A DNA stretch of 64,000 nt from Alopecurus myosuroides. Taxonomy: Eukaryota > Streptophyta > Magnoliopsida > Poales > Poaceae. The DNA is taken from contig CM054062.1 of assembly GCA_028641055.1 (NCBI GenBank), positions 183,891,958 through 183,955,957 of the forward strand. Reading direction: 5' to 3'. A program made the position numbers and the translations under genes. Each line of letters begins with the position of its first letter. Position 1 is the stretch's first letter. Under the pieces are notes generated by a model that was given only the letters and a program-made list of their open reading frames with translations, was not told where the DNA came from and did no database searches. Shown here one piece after another: positions 45,259-57,700 of this stretch.

Positions 45259-47046
45259 TGTCCTCACAATCTAGTTCTCACACAAGGACACTGGCCGTGA
45301 AAACACCACGATGGGCACCATGCTCTTTCAGTCTCCCCCATTTGGGCAATTGATGACTATACCTTGTATGAGGGTTTATATAATGAATTTGAGCAACCAT
45401 ACAAAGAAACCAGCAAGGATGCATGAGCATGAAAGGCAAATGATTAAGAATAAAGCCAAAGCATAAAAATAAATTCCCTTAAAATCTCTAAACTTTCTTC
45501 CCCATTGGCATCCATTGCCAAAATGGGAACATAGAAAATTTAGATGGCCAATGTAGTAAGAGTTCCTCCGTAGGATTTGCATCTCTCACAATATGAGTGG
45601 AATCAACTACACTTATCCAATGTTAAATAATGGGAGGAAATCAAACTATATTTAGGATCCAAGTATTGCAAGTAAGATGTTATAAAAATCTATAATCTTC
45701 TCCGAAAGGGAGCCAGGTAATAAAAAGATCCAAATGATATTATGGTTTGAGAAACTGAGTGTTTTTAAAGAAAATAGAGGAGCTCCCCAATATTTGTGCA
45801 CGATTTAGAAATATTGCGTTTTGAATGCAAACTGCAAAAACACGGAATCATAACTCCCCCAATATTTTCCAAAACACAAAGCAAGTGCAAGTGAGTATAA
45901 ATTAAAACGAGGCATAACACTTAGGATAAAACGGTGGTTGTTTAACAAGAGAAGAGACCAATAAAGGATGTGACTTAAGACGAGTCTCAACCGAACATAT
46001 ATGTGTGTGAGATAGGGCAAGGCACGAGAAAAGACCAATAACATGATGAACATTTTAGCATCTTCATAGTCTTAATACAGTGATAGGCATAGAGCCAAGA
46101 GCGTCTTTTCCACACAAAAGAGAAGGTTTTCAAACCAAATGAAAATGGTTAGGGTCACAAGCTTAATAAGGTGTAAATAAAGAAGCAAGCCTTATGACAC
46201 CATCATGGCAAGTATAAACTAACATGTTAACCAAGGCAAACATAAGGGTCGAAAAACATCAATAAATAAGAGTGCAAAAGATGCGATAAATTAAAACAAG
46301 CACTCGGGCAAATTATTTTCGGAACCATAAAAAATAAATAAGAAAAAAAGGATGGATACCGATCCATTAGGATATCAATAAGACATGTAACTCTTCTCAT
46401 GTGTATAAGTTTCTAAATAGACCACAATCATGATTATGTACATCCATAAAGAATCATGTACACACAAAAAATAGTTACAGAGACAAGGAACGGTATATCC
46501 AAAAGGAAGATATAAATACAACAATAAGATATTTACTCGAAAGCATATCACATAGCTTAATTTTATCTTAAAGGATATAAATGAAATTCAAACACAAACA
46601 CACCAAGGTATCACAAACATCAATAAGGGTTCAAGGAAAATTTGGGATGTTTGGATAAAACCAACAAAATCACAAAGAATGAACATTTTTCATGCCATGA
46701 TACAAGATATAAAAATTGAGATCATAAAATATGTGCATGAGGTAGATACTCGTTACCAATCTATTATTGGTGACGTTGTAGTAGATAAGAATTAATCCAT
46801 TATCATAGCTTGTATCCAATAAGCATGTTGGTGATAGCACCTTCCTTGAGAAATAGGAAAGCACCCAATGCATCTCAAATGTACCTAAAACTTTTTTAAA
46901 TACAAAATGGCTCCCAAACTCATTGGGTTCTAAGTAGTTAGAAAAAACTACATTACATATAATAAAATCCACATGAATATGTGCATATAGATATGAAACT
47001 GAATTTCATGCACATCTTAGTCTATTTAAGATTTGATGGATATTTA

Positions 47047-47047
<1 letters not shown>

Positions 47048-47116
<69 letters not shown>

Positions 47117-47117
47117 T
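47048..47117. repeat. CT/TA microsatellite
   Basis: About eight CT units pass directly into some 25 TA units with a single GTA interruption. Confidence 0.95.
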
Positions 47118-48429
47118 TGGACCATGGGAGATAAACATACCATAACGTATACATTAGTAAGTATGCACGCAAAAACTTTCAAAAACCAAAAGCGATTTAA
47201 TTTGGACAAAACACCAAGTAAGCCAAGATATGCACACAAAGGTGTGATACAACATAAAGGTTGTCCAAATTATATCAAATATCCAAATCAAAAAAATGAA
47301 AGGATATACTAATTGGAAGAAAATCAAATCAGCTCATGATCGATAAGATGCCAATTGGAAACTATACCAAGTGAAAAGAAAATAACAAATAAATCATTAT
47401 CACTTGAGGGATACCAGATAAAATATGCATCAAAGAGAAAAATATTGAAATCCCAACAGACATAAAATGAAACATGTCAAGTTCCAAGAGATGTCAATTG
47501 AATAAAATATCTATGAATGAGATATAAAACTCTAATTAATTCCAATTGAGGTATCAAAGCAAAACCAATGAGCATAGAAAATAAAACTATAACATATGCT
47601 CAAATAATTATCCCGTAAAAAATGATAGACCACAAAATAAGGAATGATATAACCAACTCCTAAAAGGGAGCGAGGTTCTAACAAATAAACCAAAACATCT
47701 ACACTTTTTATGATGGAACAAAGTACCAAAAAGAAAAGTTTTATCTTCCACAAACATACAAGATCGGAACTAAAAGACCAACGGATAAAGATCTAATATC
47801 AATTGAAGACAACTAGTGTTCAAAAGAATACTGGATAGCTCCCCCATGATTTCTGCATGATTTTGGATTTTGCACACAAACAAGATAATCACTCTCCATA
47901 TTCATACACTAGACACATTCATTAAGTGGCAAGAAGATCCAATTGAAAATATGGTGTTTTAAATTAAATAAGATAGCTCTCCCATGACTTGTGCATTATC
48001 TAGATGTTTGCATTTGAATACAAAATGCAATGTAAGGGGATCCTCGCTTTTCTTACAACCATTACACTAGAATTTTATTTGAGTATAACACATAGATCTT
48101 CAAGAGGCAAGGAGGACAACGAGATTTAATAAAAAACAATTTCTTGGCAAAAAGGTAAGACGAATGGAAGCAAGCCCAATGTGAATATGATCAGTAACTT
48201 CTACCACAAATATGATTGTCACTTGTCCAAGGACAACGAGGGTATGGTGTTACTTCTTTGTGGTATATTGCAAAGATATTCATGATCATGTTAACAACAC
48301 AAAAGCATATGGACAAGGATAGGAGTTAATTACCATGCTTACATAGAGATTCTTGATGGCTTCAACTAGTCAAACAATCACAAAAATAAATGATTAATAT
48401 ATCTTGAAGCGACTGGTTTCCCAAATAAT

Positions 48430-48492
48430 ACATACTAGTGCACATTTGAGGAAAATTATAGATACGTTTGAGACATATCACCCCCCCCCCCA
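48430..48492 (-). other. LTR-like terminus TGATATGTCTCAAACG with a poly-C run
   Basis: On the minus strand TGATATGTCTCAAACG then TATCTATAATTTT starts at 48480, matching the 5' end shared by many grass LTRs, directly preceded by twelve C on the plus strand (48481-48492). It could be a short LTR relic inside the larger element. Confidence 0.4.
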
Positions 48493-49848
48493 ATAATCCG
48501 GGGTAAATATCCGCCCCCTATATAGTGGATTGCTCAATTAGCGCTAAAAAACGTAGGAAAACTTCGAGGACGTATTATTCAAATAATCCGCCCCCCGGAT
48601 TATCCGGATTTCCATACTGACAAAAACAAAAATACGAAAATTGTAATAACTTTTTTATCCGGACTCTGTTTTCGATGATCTTGGGCTCGTTGGAATCAAA
48701 ACAAGGAGATATATACAATTATGTAGATAAATATCGTAGTCCATCATGTTAGGAGGAATCCACAAGGATAGAGTTTGACCTATCTAGAAAAGACAAGCCG
48801 ATAAAACCTCCAGCATAAAAAACGCCACAAGATGTGCATATGAAATCCGTTTTTTATGAACTAGAACTTGGAATGGAGATAGACCAAGATATAAATCCTC
48901 ACATGGATAAAATCTAAATAACAATGGAGAAATATGATATGCCAAGTATGCAAAGATTTGAGCTCTCTCCAAATGATACGATCAAGTTGCTAATATAAAA
49001 TCCCCTCTTGATAGTACGGTTATCTATCCTATAACATGGTATCCCAACTAATTCTATGAGACCGGTAAAAGAGAAAACCTATCAAGATCATACCTTCTCC
49101 TCGAGAATTCTATTTGAGCTAGATGGTGAAGATCTTGACCCCCTCAAGATGGAACACCTTTCTTGATTTTGCTTTGCTCAGTGAAGACACATGGATTGCT
49201 CCCCCATATGTCACTATGGGAGAGGCTCACTTAAGTCCATATTCACTTTTCCATTACCTCTGGCAAGCTCCAATCATGTGACATCTTCGAGATGCTCCTC
49301 TTGAACTTGCACTTCTCAACTTTGATGACGATCACCACTTGGCGTCATCCACCATGGGCTATACGAAATCTTCCTTTTGATGAAAGACCATGGAAGATAC
49401 CTAACCCCACATAGATATACCACACACATATATCATTGGTTAGTTCACAATGCTAATTGCACACTTACTTACCATACCATGAACCCACATGGTACATCTT
49501 CTAGCTTTATGAGTTGATCAACTTTAATCATCTCTTAGCACTTTTCCTTAATCAACCTTGTATGTATTATCCTATCTTCATTATAATGATATCTTGAAGG
49601 TAAATATCAATGTTAACACAATATTCTTCTTCAAGACATACTTGCAATATGCTCAACTATCTCATGACCATTCTTCAGATATTCCCATGAATAACACCTT
49701 GGTCATCACTTGATCATCTTGAATCCAACACATGGACATCAAGAATTACATATGGATAAACTCTACAAGTATAACTCAATGCAACTATTAGTCCAAAGTT
49801 ATTGTCATTAATTACCAAAACCACACATGTGGGCACCATGCTCTTTCA

Positions 49849-50292
49849 CTAGGGTCGCTAGAAAGATTTCGGGTTGTGAATTTTGCTCATGTAAAGTTTC
49901 TGAGGGTTTGTAGGTCACCTTAAGGCGTACCACTCATGATTTTAGATCATAATTCACGGGGGAGGCTCGAGGAGAAGAATTTTATCCTTCATGGCGTATG
50001 GGTATCCTTCGTGGTACCCCGCACCTCTCCAATATTGACACGGTTTCCTCCCAAGGAAGTGAACACCTTCTTACATTTCCATCTTTGTTTTCTTGGTTAT
50101 TCCTATCCTAACTCTTTCATTTGTGTATATACATCAGCCATAACGGATGAAGTGTATTATTGGATTATATAGGTTGTTTTACTTAGTTGTTAGGATTTTT
50201 AGTTATCTGTATGTCCTAAAACTTGTGAAAAGAAGAGTAAAATTTATAGAAACCTATTCACCCCCATCTAGGTTACCATCTGTATCCTTTCA
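49849..50292 (+). mobile_element. Fragment of a Copia-type LTR, 3' end
   Basis: Ends ACCTATTCACCCCCATCT then AGGTTACC and CCTTTCA, which resembles the terminal U5 sequence of Copia LTRs (compare CACCTATTCACCCCCTCTAGG in the minus-strand LTR near 6890). No primer site follows, so it is an LTR fragment or solo LTR. It starts against the element ending at 49848. Confidence 0.5.
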
Positions 50293-50394
50293 GACTTCTA
50301 TTGGACTGACCTCATCAATTTAGAATCAAAAAAAAAAATTACTATTATTTGATAAAATTGGGGTGCAATAAATTCTCAAGTGTTAGAGATACTA

Positions 50395-50781
50395 CTCCCC
50401 CCATTTATTATTACTTTGCATTCTAGCCATAACACAAATACCAAGAAGAGCTTTGGAAGGGATAAATGATGGAGTGGATGGACTAATGTGCCCCTAAAGT
50501 AGCCCTACTATGTGCTGGCTAGCTAGAAAATATGAAGCGGCTTGCCATTAAAAATATGCATGCATTGGTCTATACCACCTCGTTTCCTCCTCTATTTAAT
50601 TCTAGTTCTGCCAGCTCTGCGCGTGTGAGGAAATGTCAGCCATTTGCGCTAGACTTTAATGCATATGGGAGTCTAAACGTGGGGACAAATTAGGAATTCA
50701 ACTGCCACAATGTGTAGAACGCAAAGTAAAAGGGGAAAAACTGAAAAAGCTAGAACGCGATGTAAAGCTGAACGGAGGGAG
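50395..50781. mobile_element. Stowaway-like MITE, long form (387 bp)
   Basis: Terminal inverted repeats of about 33 bp: CTCCCCCCATTTATTATTAC at the left and, inverted, CTCCCTCCGTTCAGCTTTAC at the right, both followed by GCGTTCTAGC or GCATTCTAGC. TA flanks both ends. Confidence 0.8.
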
Positions 50782-51440
50782 TAATTAGATACCATGTATC
50801 GCAATCTAAAAAATAGATGATTCAAAAGGCTCACGCAAGTATGTGCCGTGATTACCTCTCCTTGCGGCACTTCTAAGTGTCGCAATCTTGTAATTCTTCT
50901 CTTCTAAAGTAATATATTTAGCTGAGAAGCCTCCCTCTCCCCCACCACCTGGTGTTTTTTCGAAAAAAATGTTTGAGGACACAATCAAAACTTACGAAGG
51001 ATGTTTGGTACATTGTGAAGACGAAGGTAATCTTATCTTGCTAGGTGCCTTAGATCATAAAGGTTACATATATTCCGGTGGATCCCGGAAGGTTATCAAA
51101 ATTATATCGTGTTGTATTAAAGGGTGAAAGAAAGAAGACCATCATTTTTTAAATCATCTTTGAGGTACAACAATTTTAGGTAATGTGGCCCTAATTTGTT
51201 TTAAATGAATTATTTGGATTTGATGCTGCTAATCTCCTTTTCTTTGTTTTAATGAGAATTCCTATATGAATAAGAATGTGTCAAGAGTGAACCGATTGAT
51301 CCATAACCCTAGAGATAATACATAGGGTTGAGTTGGTTGATAGTAGGACTTGGAGAAAATTTTCTGGATGAAACGGGAAAAAGGAGAGACGGGCCGAGGA
51401 AGATGGGCGGGAGAATATCCGGGAATATTTGTTTTACCCA
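50782..51440. other. Intergenic, nothing supported
   Basis: No coding sequence or clear repeat structure beyond the adjoining MITEs. The plus strand from about 50940 has short degenerate stretches only. Confidence 0.4.
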
Positions 51441-51536
51441 CTGTTCAAGATATCGCTTATTAGAAATTTATCGGCCGACTCCCGATAAGGGGTAAATTGG
51501 CCGATTTATTGGAATATTGGCCGATATTTTGAACAG
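51441..51536. mobile_element. Short MITE-like inverted repeat (96 bp)
   Basis: Ends CTGTTCAAGATATCG and, inverted, CTGTTCAAAATATCG (14/15), enclosing three GGCCGAT words. It could form a hairpin. The transposase family is not identified. Confidence 0.5.
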
Positions 51537-51745
51537 AGGTTTTACTGTTCCGCTATATGGTTTATGTTCGGCCGCTGCTGAATCCACCCTATAAAACACA
51601 TTTTCCGCGGGCGGTTCCGCGTTTATAGTTACGCGATTTTCAGTCACTGCTAGAGATACTCTGACAGACTTGCATCCATGTGGCTGGCATAGTATCTCTC
51701 TTTACAACATTGGTAGAGATAGAAATGTTTGGTTGCTTGCAGGGA
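51537..51745. other. Short intergenic stretch
   Basis: No gene seen; ends at the 5' truncation point of the LINE. Confidence 0.4.
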
Positions 51746-54101
51746 GGACACCTAGAGCTTTATCGTCTTAATTTTGGGGAAATCGTTTTGTTACCTAAAG
51801 TTGCGGAAGCAGAAAGGATACAATAGTATAGACCTATCTGCCTTCTAAACGTTAGTTTCAAAATCTTTACAAAAGTTGCAACCATGAGGTTGAATTCGGT
51901 GGCTGATCATGTGGTAAAGCCTACACAAACTGCATTCATGCAGGGTAGGAATATCCTTGACGGAGTCGTGATTCTACACGAAATTGTGCATGAGATGCAT
52001 TCGAAAAAATTAAATGGTGTAATTCTTAAAATAGACTTTGAAAAGGCTTACGATAAGGTGAACTGGGAGTTTCTCCAACAAACTCTGAGAATGAAAGGAT
52101 TCTCCGAGGAGTGGTGTACTCTAGTTCGCAGTTTCGTCGAGGGAGGCAGCGTAGCTATCAAAGTCAATGACGATGTTGGCCTCTACTTCCAGACCAAGAA
52201 AGGCTTAAGACAAGGTGATCCGCTATCGCCCATATTGTTTAATATTGTGGCAGACATGTTAGCGATCATGATTGATAGAGCTAAGGAAAACGGTCAAATT
52301 GAGGGAGTGATCCCACATCTAGTCGATGGGGGATTATCTATCCTTCAGTATGCAGATGATACGATTCTATTTATGGAACATGATTTGGAGAAAGCCAAGA
52401 ACTTGAAATTAATCCTTTCAGTGTTCGAGCAACTATCCGGATTAAAAATTAATTTCCATAAAAGTGAATTGTTTTGCTTTGGCGAGGCCCAGGATGTTGT
52501 TGCACAATACACCGAGCTTTTCGGATGTGAGCAAGGTCAATTTCCTATTCAGTATTTGGGTATACCAATACACTATAGGAGACTGACGAATGCAGAATGG
52601 AGTCATGTTGAAGAACGTTTGCAGAAAAGAATGGCTAGTTGGAAAGGGAAATTGATGTCATTAGGTGGAAGACTGGTACTCGTTAATTCAGTACTATCGA
52701 ATATGGTACTGTATATGATATCATTCTTCCAGTTGCCTAAAGGAGTCTTGAAAAAACTGGATTATTTCCGATCAAGATTTTTCTGGCAGGGGGACAGTAA
52801 GAAAAAGAAATATCGATTGGCCAGATGGGATGTAGTTTGTCGACCAAAAGATCAAGGAGGGCTAGGAATTCATGACCTAAAAGTTAAGAATTCCGCCTTA
52901 CTTGGTAAATGGTTGTTCAAATTATTAACCGAAGATGGTGTTTGGTAAACCCTCCTTAAACGCAAATACATTGGCTCAAAAGCAGTCTCACAGGTTATAT
53001 GGAAACCTGGTGACTCACACTTCTGGGCTGGACTCATGGCGAATAAAAACCTATTTTTTCGCTATGGGGTGTTTAAGATTAAGGATGGATCACAGATACG
53101 ATTCTGGGAGGACAAGTGGTTAGGTAATATCACCCTTCGAGAACAGTATCCGGCTTTATACACTATAGCGCGACATAAGGATGATACGTTGGCTACGGTC
53201 ATGCAGACATCACCTCCTAATGTAACGTTCAGACGAGATTTAATCGGGCCACGACTTACCTCGTGGCAAATTCTGGTTAATAGGTTGGCTTTAGTAACTT
53301 CACACCAGGTACCGATGAATTTTGTTGGAAGCTCACTAAGAATGGAACGTTCTCGGTGGACTTCATGTATAAAGTTATGATCCAATCGGATATGCCAGTT
53401 GATATTTTTAGAAATGTATGGCGTTTGAAGGTTCCATTAAAGATTAAGATCTTTGCGTGGTACCTTCAGAAAGGGGTCATACTTACTAAGGATAATCTTG
53501 TCAAACGTAATTGGCATGGGAGTTCTAAGTGTGTTTCTTGTTCTCATGATGAGACGATTAAACACTTGTTCTTTGAGTGTTCTTTTGCGCGTTCTATATG
53601 GTCCGCTATCCATATGGCTTCGAACCTTTATCAGCCCACATCAGTTGCGAACATATTCGGAAACTGGTTGAATGATGTAGATAAACGTTTCAAGAATATA
53701 ATTAGGGTAGGAGCGTTTGCCTTTATTTGGTCGCTCTGGCTTTGTAGAAATGACAAGATTTTCAACGATAAAAACTTCTCTCGTATGCAGTTTCTGTTCA
53801 GATGCACAGGTATTCTCCGTTCGTGGTCCACATTACAGCGGGGGGAGTTTCGAGGCCTTTTTATGGAGGCGTGTGCACGGCTGGAGCAGGTGGCGAGGGA
53901 TATTTTTATCCCACATGGATGGCCGCTTAATCTACGGATAGCAGCTCCATAGCGGCGACAGTCTACGTCCACGTGATTTGTATAGACTTGTCGTATTTTG
54001 TTTCCAGATTTGTTTTTCGGCTGTGTGCATCATGATGATGCAGAGGCCGGGTGTAATACTTACTATTTAAGTAATAAAAGCCCTTTATCAAAAAAAAAAA
54101 A
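51746..54101 (+). pseudogene. 5'-truncated LINE (L1 clade) with poly-A tail
   Basis: Frame begins inside RT (LNFGEIVLLPK) and runs through NGVILKIDFEKAYDKV, GLRQGDPLSPILF, the catalytic box QYADDTILFM, GYLGIPI-like and SWKGKLMSLGGRL stretches, then the zf-RVT domain (FFAWYLQKGVILTKDNL; CVSCSHDETIKHLFFEC) to a stop near 53952. It ends in TAATAAAAGCCC and a 12-base A run at 54090-54101. Damage is light: TAG at 51824, TAA at 52946 (both where Gln is expected) and one frameshift near 53315. The missing 5' end is the usual result of incomplete reverse transcription. No clear target duplication was found. Confidence 0.9.
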
Positions 54102-54790
54102 GGCGCAACAAGGCGCGGTGTCCTTCTAGTACACTCCAAATACTCTACAAAGTAAAATAAAATAAAATAAGTAAACAATGCTCTAAGTGGACTTTGGTGC
54201 TATACATCGCAACCTCGTCTCGGCCTACCATAGAACGGGCCCAAAATAGCACGATCCAGAGAAGGGAAGAGAACGCCATCAGTAATGCTTACACCTACGG
54301 ACCAATCTTACAGAGAGCACTTACGGAATTAGATTGCTTAAATCAGAAGGTGGGCCCAGGGGGAATTCAGGGGAGGGTGGAGACTAATCACAGTTTTACA
54401 CGTAAGTCCGTAATACTAGTGCGTAGCTTTGCAGCCCGTAGGTCTAGCATTTTCCGAACGCCATTCACCCATTCTCAAACGAGAGATGCTACCCCTACGG
54501 ACTACAATTACGGAAATCACACTTACGGAATGATGTGGCCACGTTTTATTGGAGGGAGTGGGGAAGCGGGGCTGAAATTCAGGGGGGTAGAATATTTAGG
54601 TGAGGACACGTACTCCCGTAACACCATTTCCGTAACTCCTGGTCCGTAACTGTAGCATTTTTGTTCTCAAACGGGTCAGTCATAGCAGGCGAAGAGGCAA
54701 AAAAAAGAAAGGAGGCGAAGAGGGGAAGAGGGCCCGAGAGATCCGCGAGCGCACCCATAGGTCGCCGGAGAAACAGCAGGAGCGCAGCCG
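54102..54790 (+). promoter_or_regulatory. Upstream region and leader of the RHIP1 gene
   Basis: From about 54295 to 54650 the words TACGGA, CCGTAA and TCCGTA recur roughly a dozen times on both strands, which is far above chance. TCTCAAACG(A/G)G occurs at about 54474 and 54664. The last about 120 nt are purine-rich leader before the ATG. No TATA box could be assigned. Confidence 0.45.
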
Positions 54791-57700
54791 ATGGCGACAC
54801 CGGACAGCGGGCACACGCCGGCGCAAGGCGCGGAAGCCGCATCCGCCTCCCCGTGGCCTCTCCGCAAGCTCCAGGTCCCGAATCCCCTTCCCCCGTAAAT
54901 CTTAACTTAATAGAAAGTTGCAATGCCTTTGACAAATCTTTGACTGGATCATGTTTCTGAGCGCCCTTCTTTACCATAGATGTGTTATATAGCTGTATGG
55001 GATGAAACATCCAACTCAATCGAATTCATCTGTTATTCTTCTGGTATGCTTTGCTTGAATTAGTGTTATTCTTCTGTTTCGATTCGATGGCAAAAATTAC
55101 TAAGGTGTTCCAGTCCATTTTGGGGGAAGAGAAAACCTAATCCATGGTACATGTTATCTCTTCCCTAAACGATTCTAGATTTTACTGCTATTTTCTTGGT
55201 ACAAGATGCTTGCAAAGCTGCACTCTCATCGGTTACACATTTTGTTGGCTTAACGGAGATGATATTTGCATTTGCTCCTAAAGATATTTTCTTTTATTCT
55301 GCTTCACTCTGACCCTCTGTCTGCTTAAATATGTAGAGCTTTACGCCAGGGCTGTGGTCACAGTACAAAGCCTATGAGGATGTGTTTCTGGAGAGGGCTA
55401 AAGGCAAGAGCTATGTTTTTTTGGTTCCTTTTCTGGGTACACTTTGTCTTACTACGATGAATCAATACTTGTTTTTAATTGTCGTTGTAGTTACTATTTC
55501 GGATGCGCTGGTTCTTGCAAACGAGCATCAAGCGGAGGCAATTGGATGTGCCACTGTCGCAGGGTTCATCTTTTTGAGAGGTATGTCTCTATTCTCTGGT
55601 GTGAAAGCATACTTCTATTTGTTTCTTGTGCTTCCATGAGCCATGCTCTGGACAAGTAATCATGTAAGAATATGGATGTTGTATGTGAATAGAAGACATG
55701 TTTCGAATGTATCTATCTGCTCTAACCGTGAGGCACATAATGAGGGTGCTTTTGAAATATTACGTAAAGATGCAACTAGTCTATGCCATGGATTTGAATA
55801 TGTACATAGAAAAAAAGTCAAAAACATGGGGACTCATTGATTGGAATTAGGGAGTGAAGGAAAACAATATAGTTTCACCAATCTTAAAACCACAGAACTA
55901 TGATCCATCCACAGGCTGCCAGGTTTTTTGTATACCTACTTGTTTACAAATGTTTGAACTGGTTTTAACCTGAGAAAGCATCAAAATCTAGACGCTGCAT
56001 AGACATACTAATCAGGAGCTAACAAGGCAAATCATCTGATGTGTTACTTTTTAGAGGTAATGCGCAAGATTTGCTGCATTCTCACTCATCTGGCTCCTTA
56101 TTTAGTATTCCGCACTAATGATTAGTATTAGAGAAGATTCATTTTGGTTGCAATTTCATAAGTTCTCTTCTTTGTATTAATGTCCTGTAGAATATGCCGT
56201 AGGTATGTTTTTACTGCATATACTATATTTATGTTATTTCCTAGAACAATAGAAAAGTTCATGACGAATTGATCTCATATGTGGAGGTTTTAGAGTTCCA
56301 TTGTAGCATTTCCGTAGAAAAAGCTCGATTATTTCAATGTATTATCTTATTTATTGGAGCGTAGGCAGTATTCAAGTTGTATTGATGTTTTTGTATCCTA
56401 GCTGTGTTTATATTTTCGTTTTCTTGGTTTGCTCATTCCTTGCTCTGATGCAAACCTGGAAAATGGTACTCAGGAGAACCATTGAACTTAGTGTGGGGAA
56501 ACTTTCATGAGAAATTACTATATTAATTAATAGACAACTGGAGATCCACTTTATTCATATGTCATTTGCACAAGTACTTGTCTACCATAAATCGCTATTG
56601 GGCATTTGACTTTTAGAAGCAACTTTTGACAACACTTTGTTCATAAGTTGCATGTGAGGGACTCTGTTTCTCATTGCTCTATTAAAGTAGTCGATGTTCT
56701 ATTCCCTGCTATGAAACGTTGATGCTTGCAAATCCTGGCGTATCTGTATTGGATATGTATTCAATACGCGGGCTATACATCCCTGATATGTATCCAACAA
56801 GTATCGAAAGAATTTGACATTTGAAATAAGTATAGAAAATTGGGATACCGGTGGATACGGCCCAGTCGAGTAAGGGTTATCTCAATCCTTCCCTGTTCCG
56901 TACCCTCCTTTGTCATGATTCTCGCCCTGACTTCCAGTCCCATGGGCCTCCATCCTATCCGCCCCTTCGCAGCGACGACCTGACACCCCTCCCTGTGTCC
57001 TTGCTGCATAACGTTGGTACTATTAGTGTCAGTACTGAGCTAATTTATTGTGTAAACTGATATTGCTTATAGTGTTGGCACTATATTTAAATGAAGTTAT
57101 GCTATAGTAAATTCACGTTTCTTCTCGGCCCTCATAGAGAAATCCTGGTTCCACCCTGCCCATGAAGATCCCTAACCATAAGCAATTGGCATTTGATGTT
57201 CCAACTATGCCACATAATTTATTATTTTCAATTTAAACAAAGAGTTTAACATATCTGCATACTGGCCTTTTTGTAAAGTGTCATATACTCATATCCCTTA
57301 TTAGTATCGCCACATAGAGCTTGATGCCATTGCCAATGATCAAGCAATACCAGAAAAAACAAACAGAAAGAAGTGTTTGTGAAGGCTATGCAGATTTACA
57401 AGTGGGCTGGGGTTCGGGTTTAATTATGTGGATGGTATGTTACGTTAATTAAGATTGTGTGTTCACATATTAATGTGATACACATGGCATATATCCTTCT
57501 TACACTTGACAAGAATTAGCTCAAAATTGGTCCTCTCCCTATTTTGACTGAAATATTGTGTTTTTATTTTGGTGAAACAATGGTTTCTTTTGTCTCAATG
57601 CTAATGAATGTTGTATCATCAGGTCCTCGGAGATTTTTATACCGCAATACTCTGGGTCGTTTTAAAACTGAGAAGGTATAGTTCTTGCAACTTTGGTTAT

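Larger units (their letters stand above)
45259..49848 (-). mobile_element. AT-rich non-coding LTR element, partial
   Basis: TGAAAGAGCATGGTGCCCA occurs on the minus strand at 49848 and at 45330. The left copy is preceded (minus sense) by the purine-rich AAATGGGGGAGAC (45343-45331), as at the start of a 3' LTR, so the right copy is the start of the 5' LTR. The 3' LTR is cut after 72 bp by the element ending at 45258. I could not locate the 5' LTR's end or a primer site. The interior has no recognisable coding sequence; three degenerate copies of GCTCCCCCATGA..TGTGCAT lie near 45782, 47837 and 47968. Confidence 0.55.

Noticed and set aside
47048..47117. Possible origin or regulatory AT-rich element.
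   Set aside because: Ordinary CT/TA microsatellite inside retroelement DNA.
54194..54649. 151-codon plus-strand frame upstream of RHIP1.
   Set aside because: No ATG context or domain; built mainly from the repeated TACGGA-type words of the upstream region.
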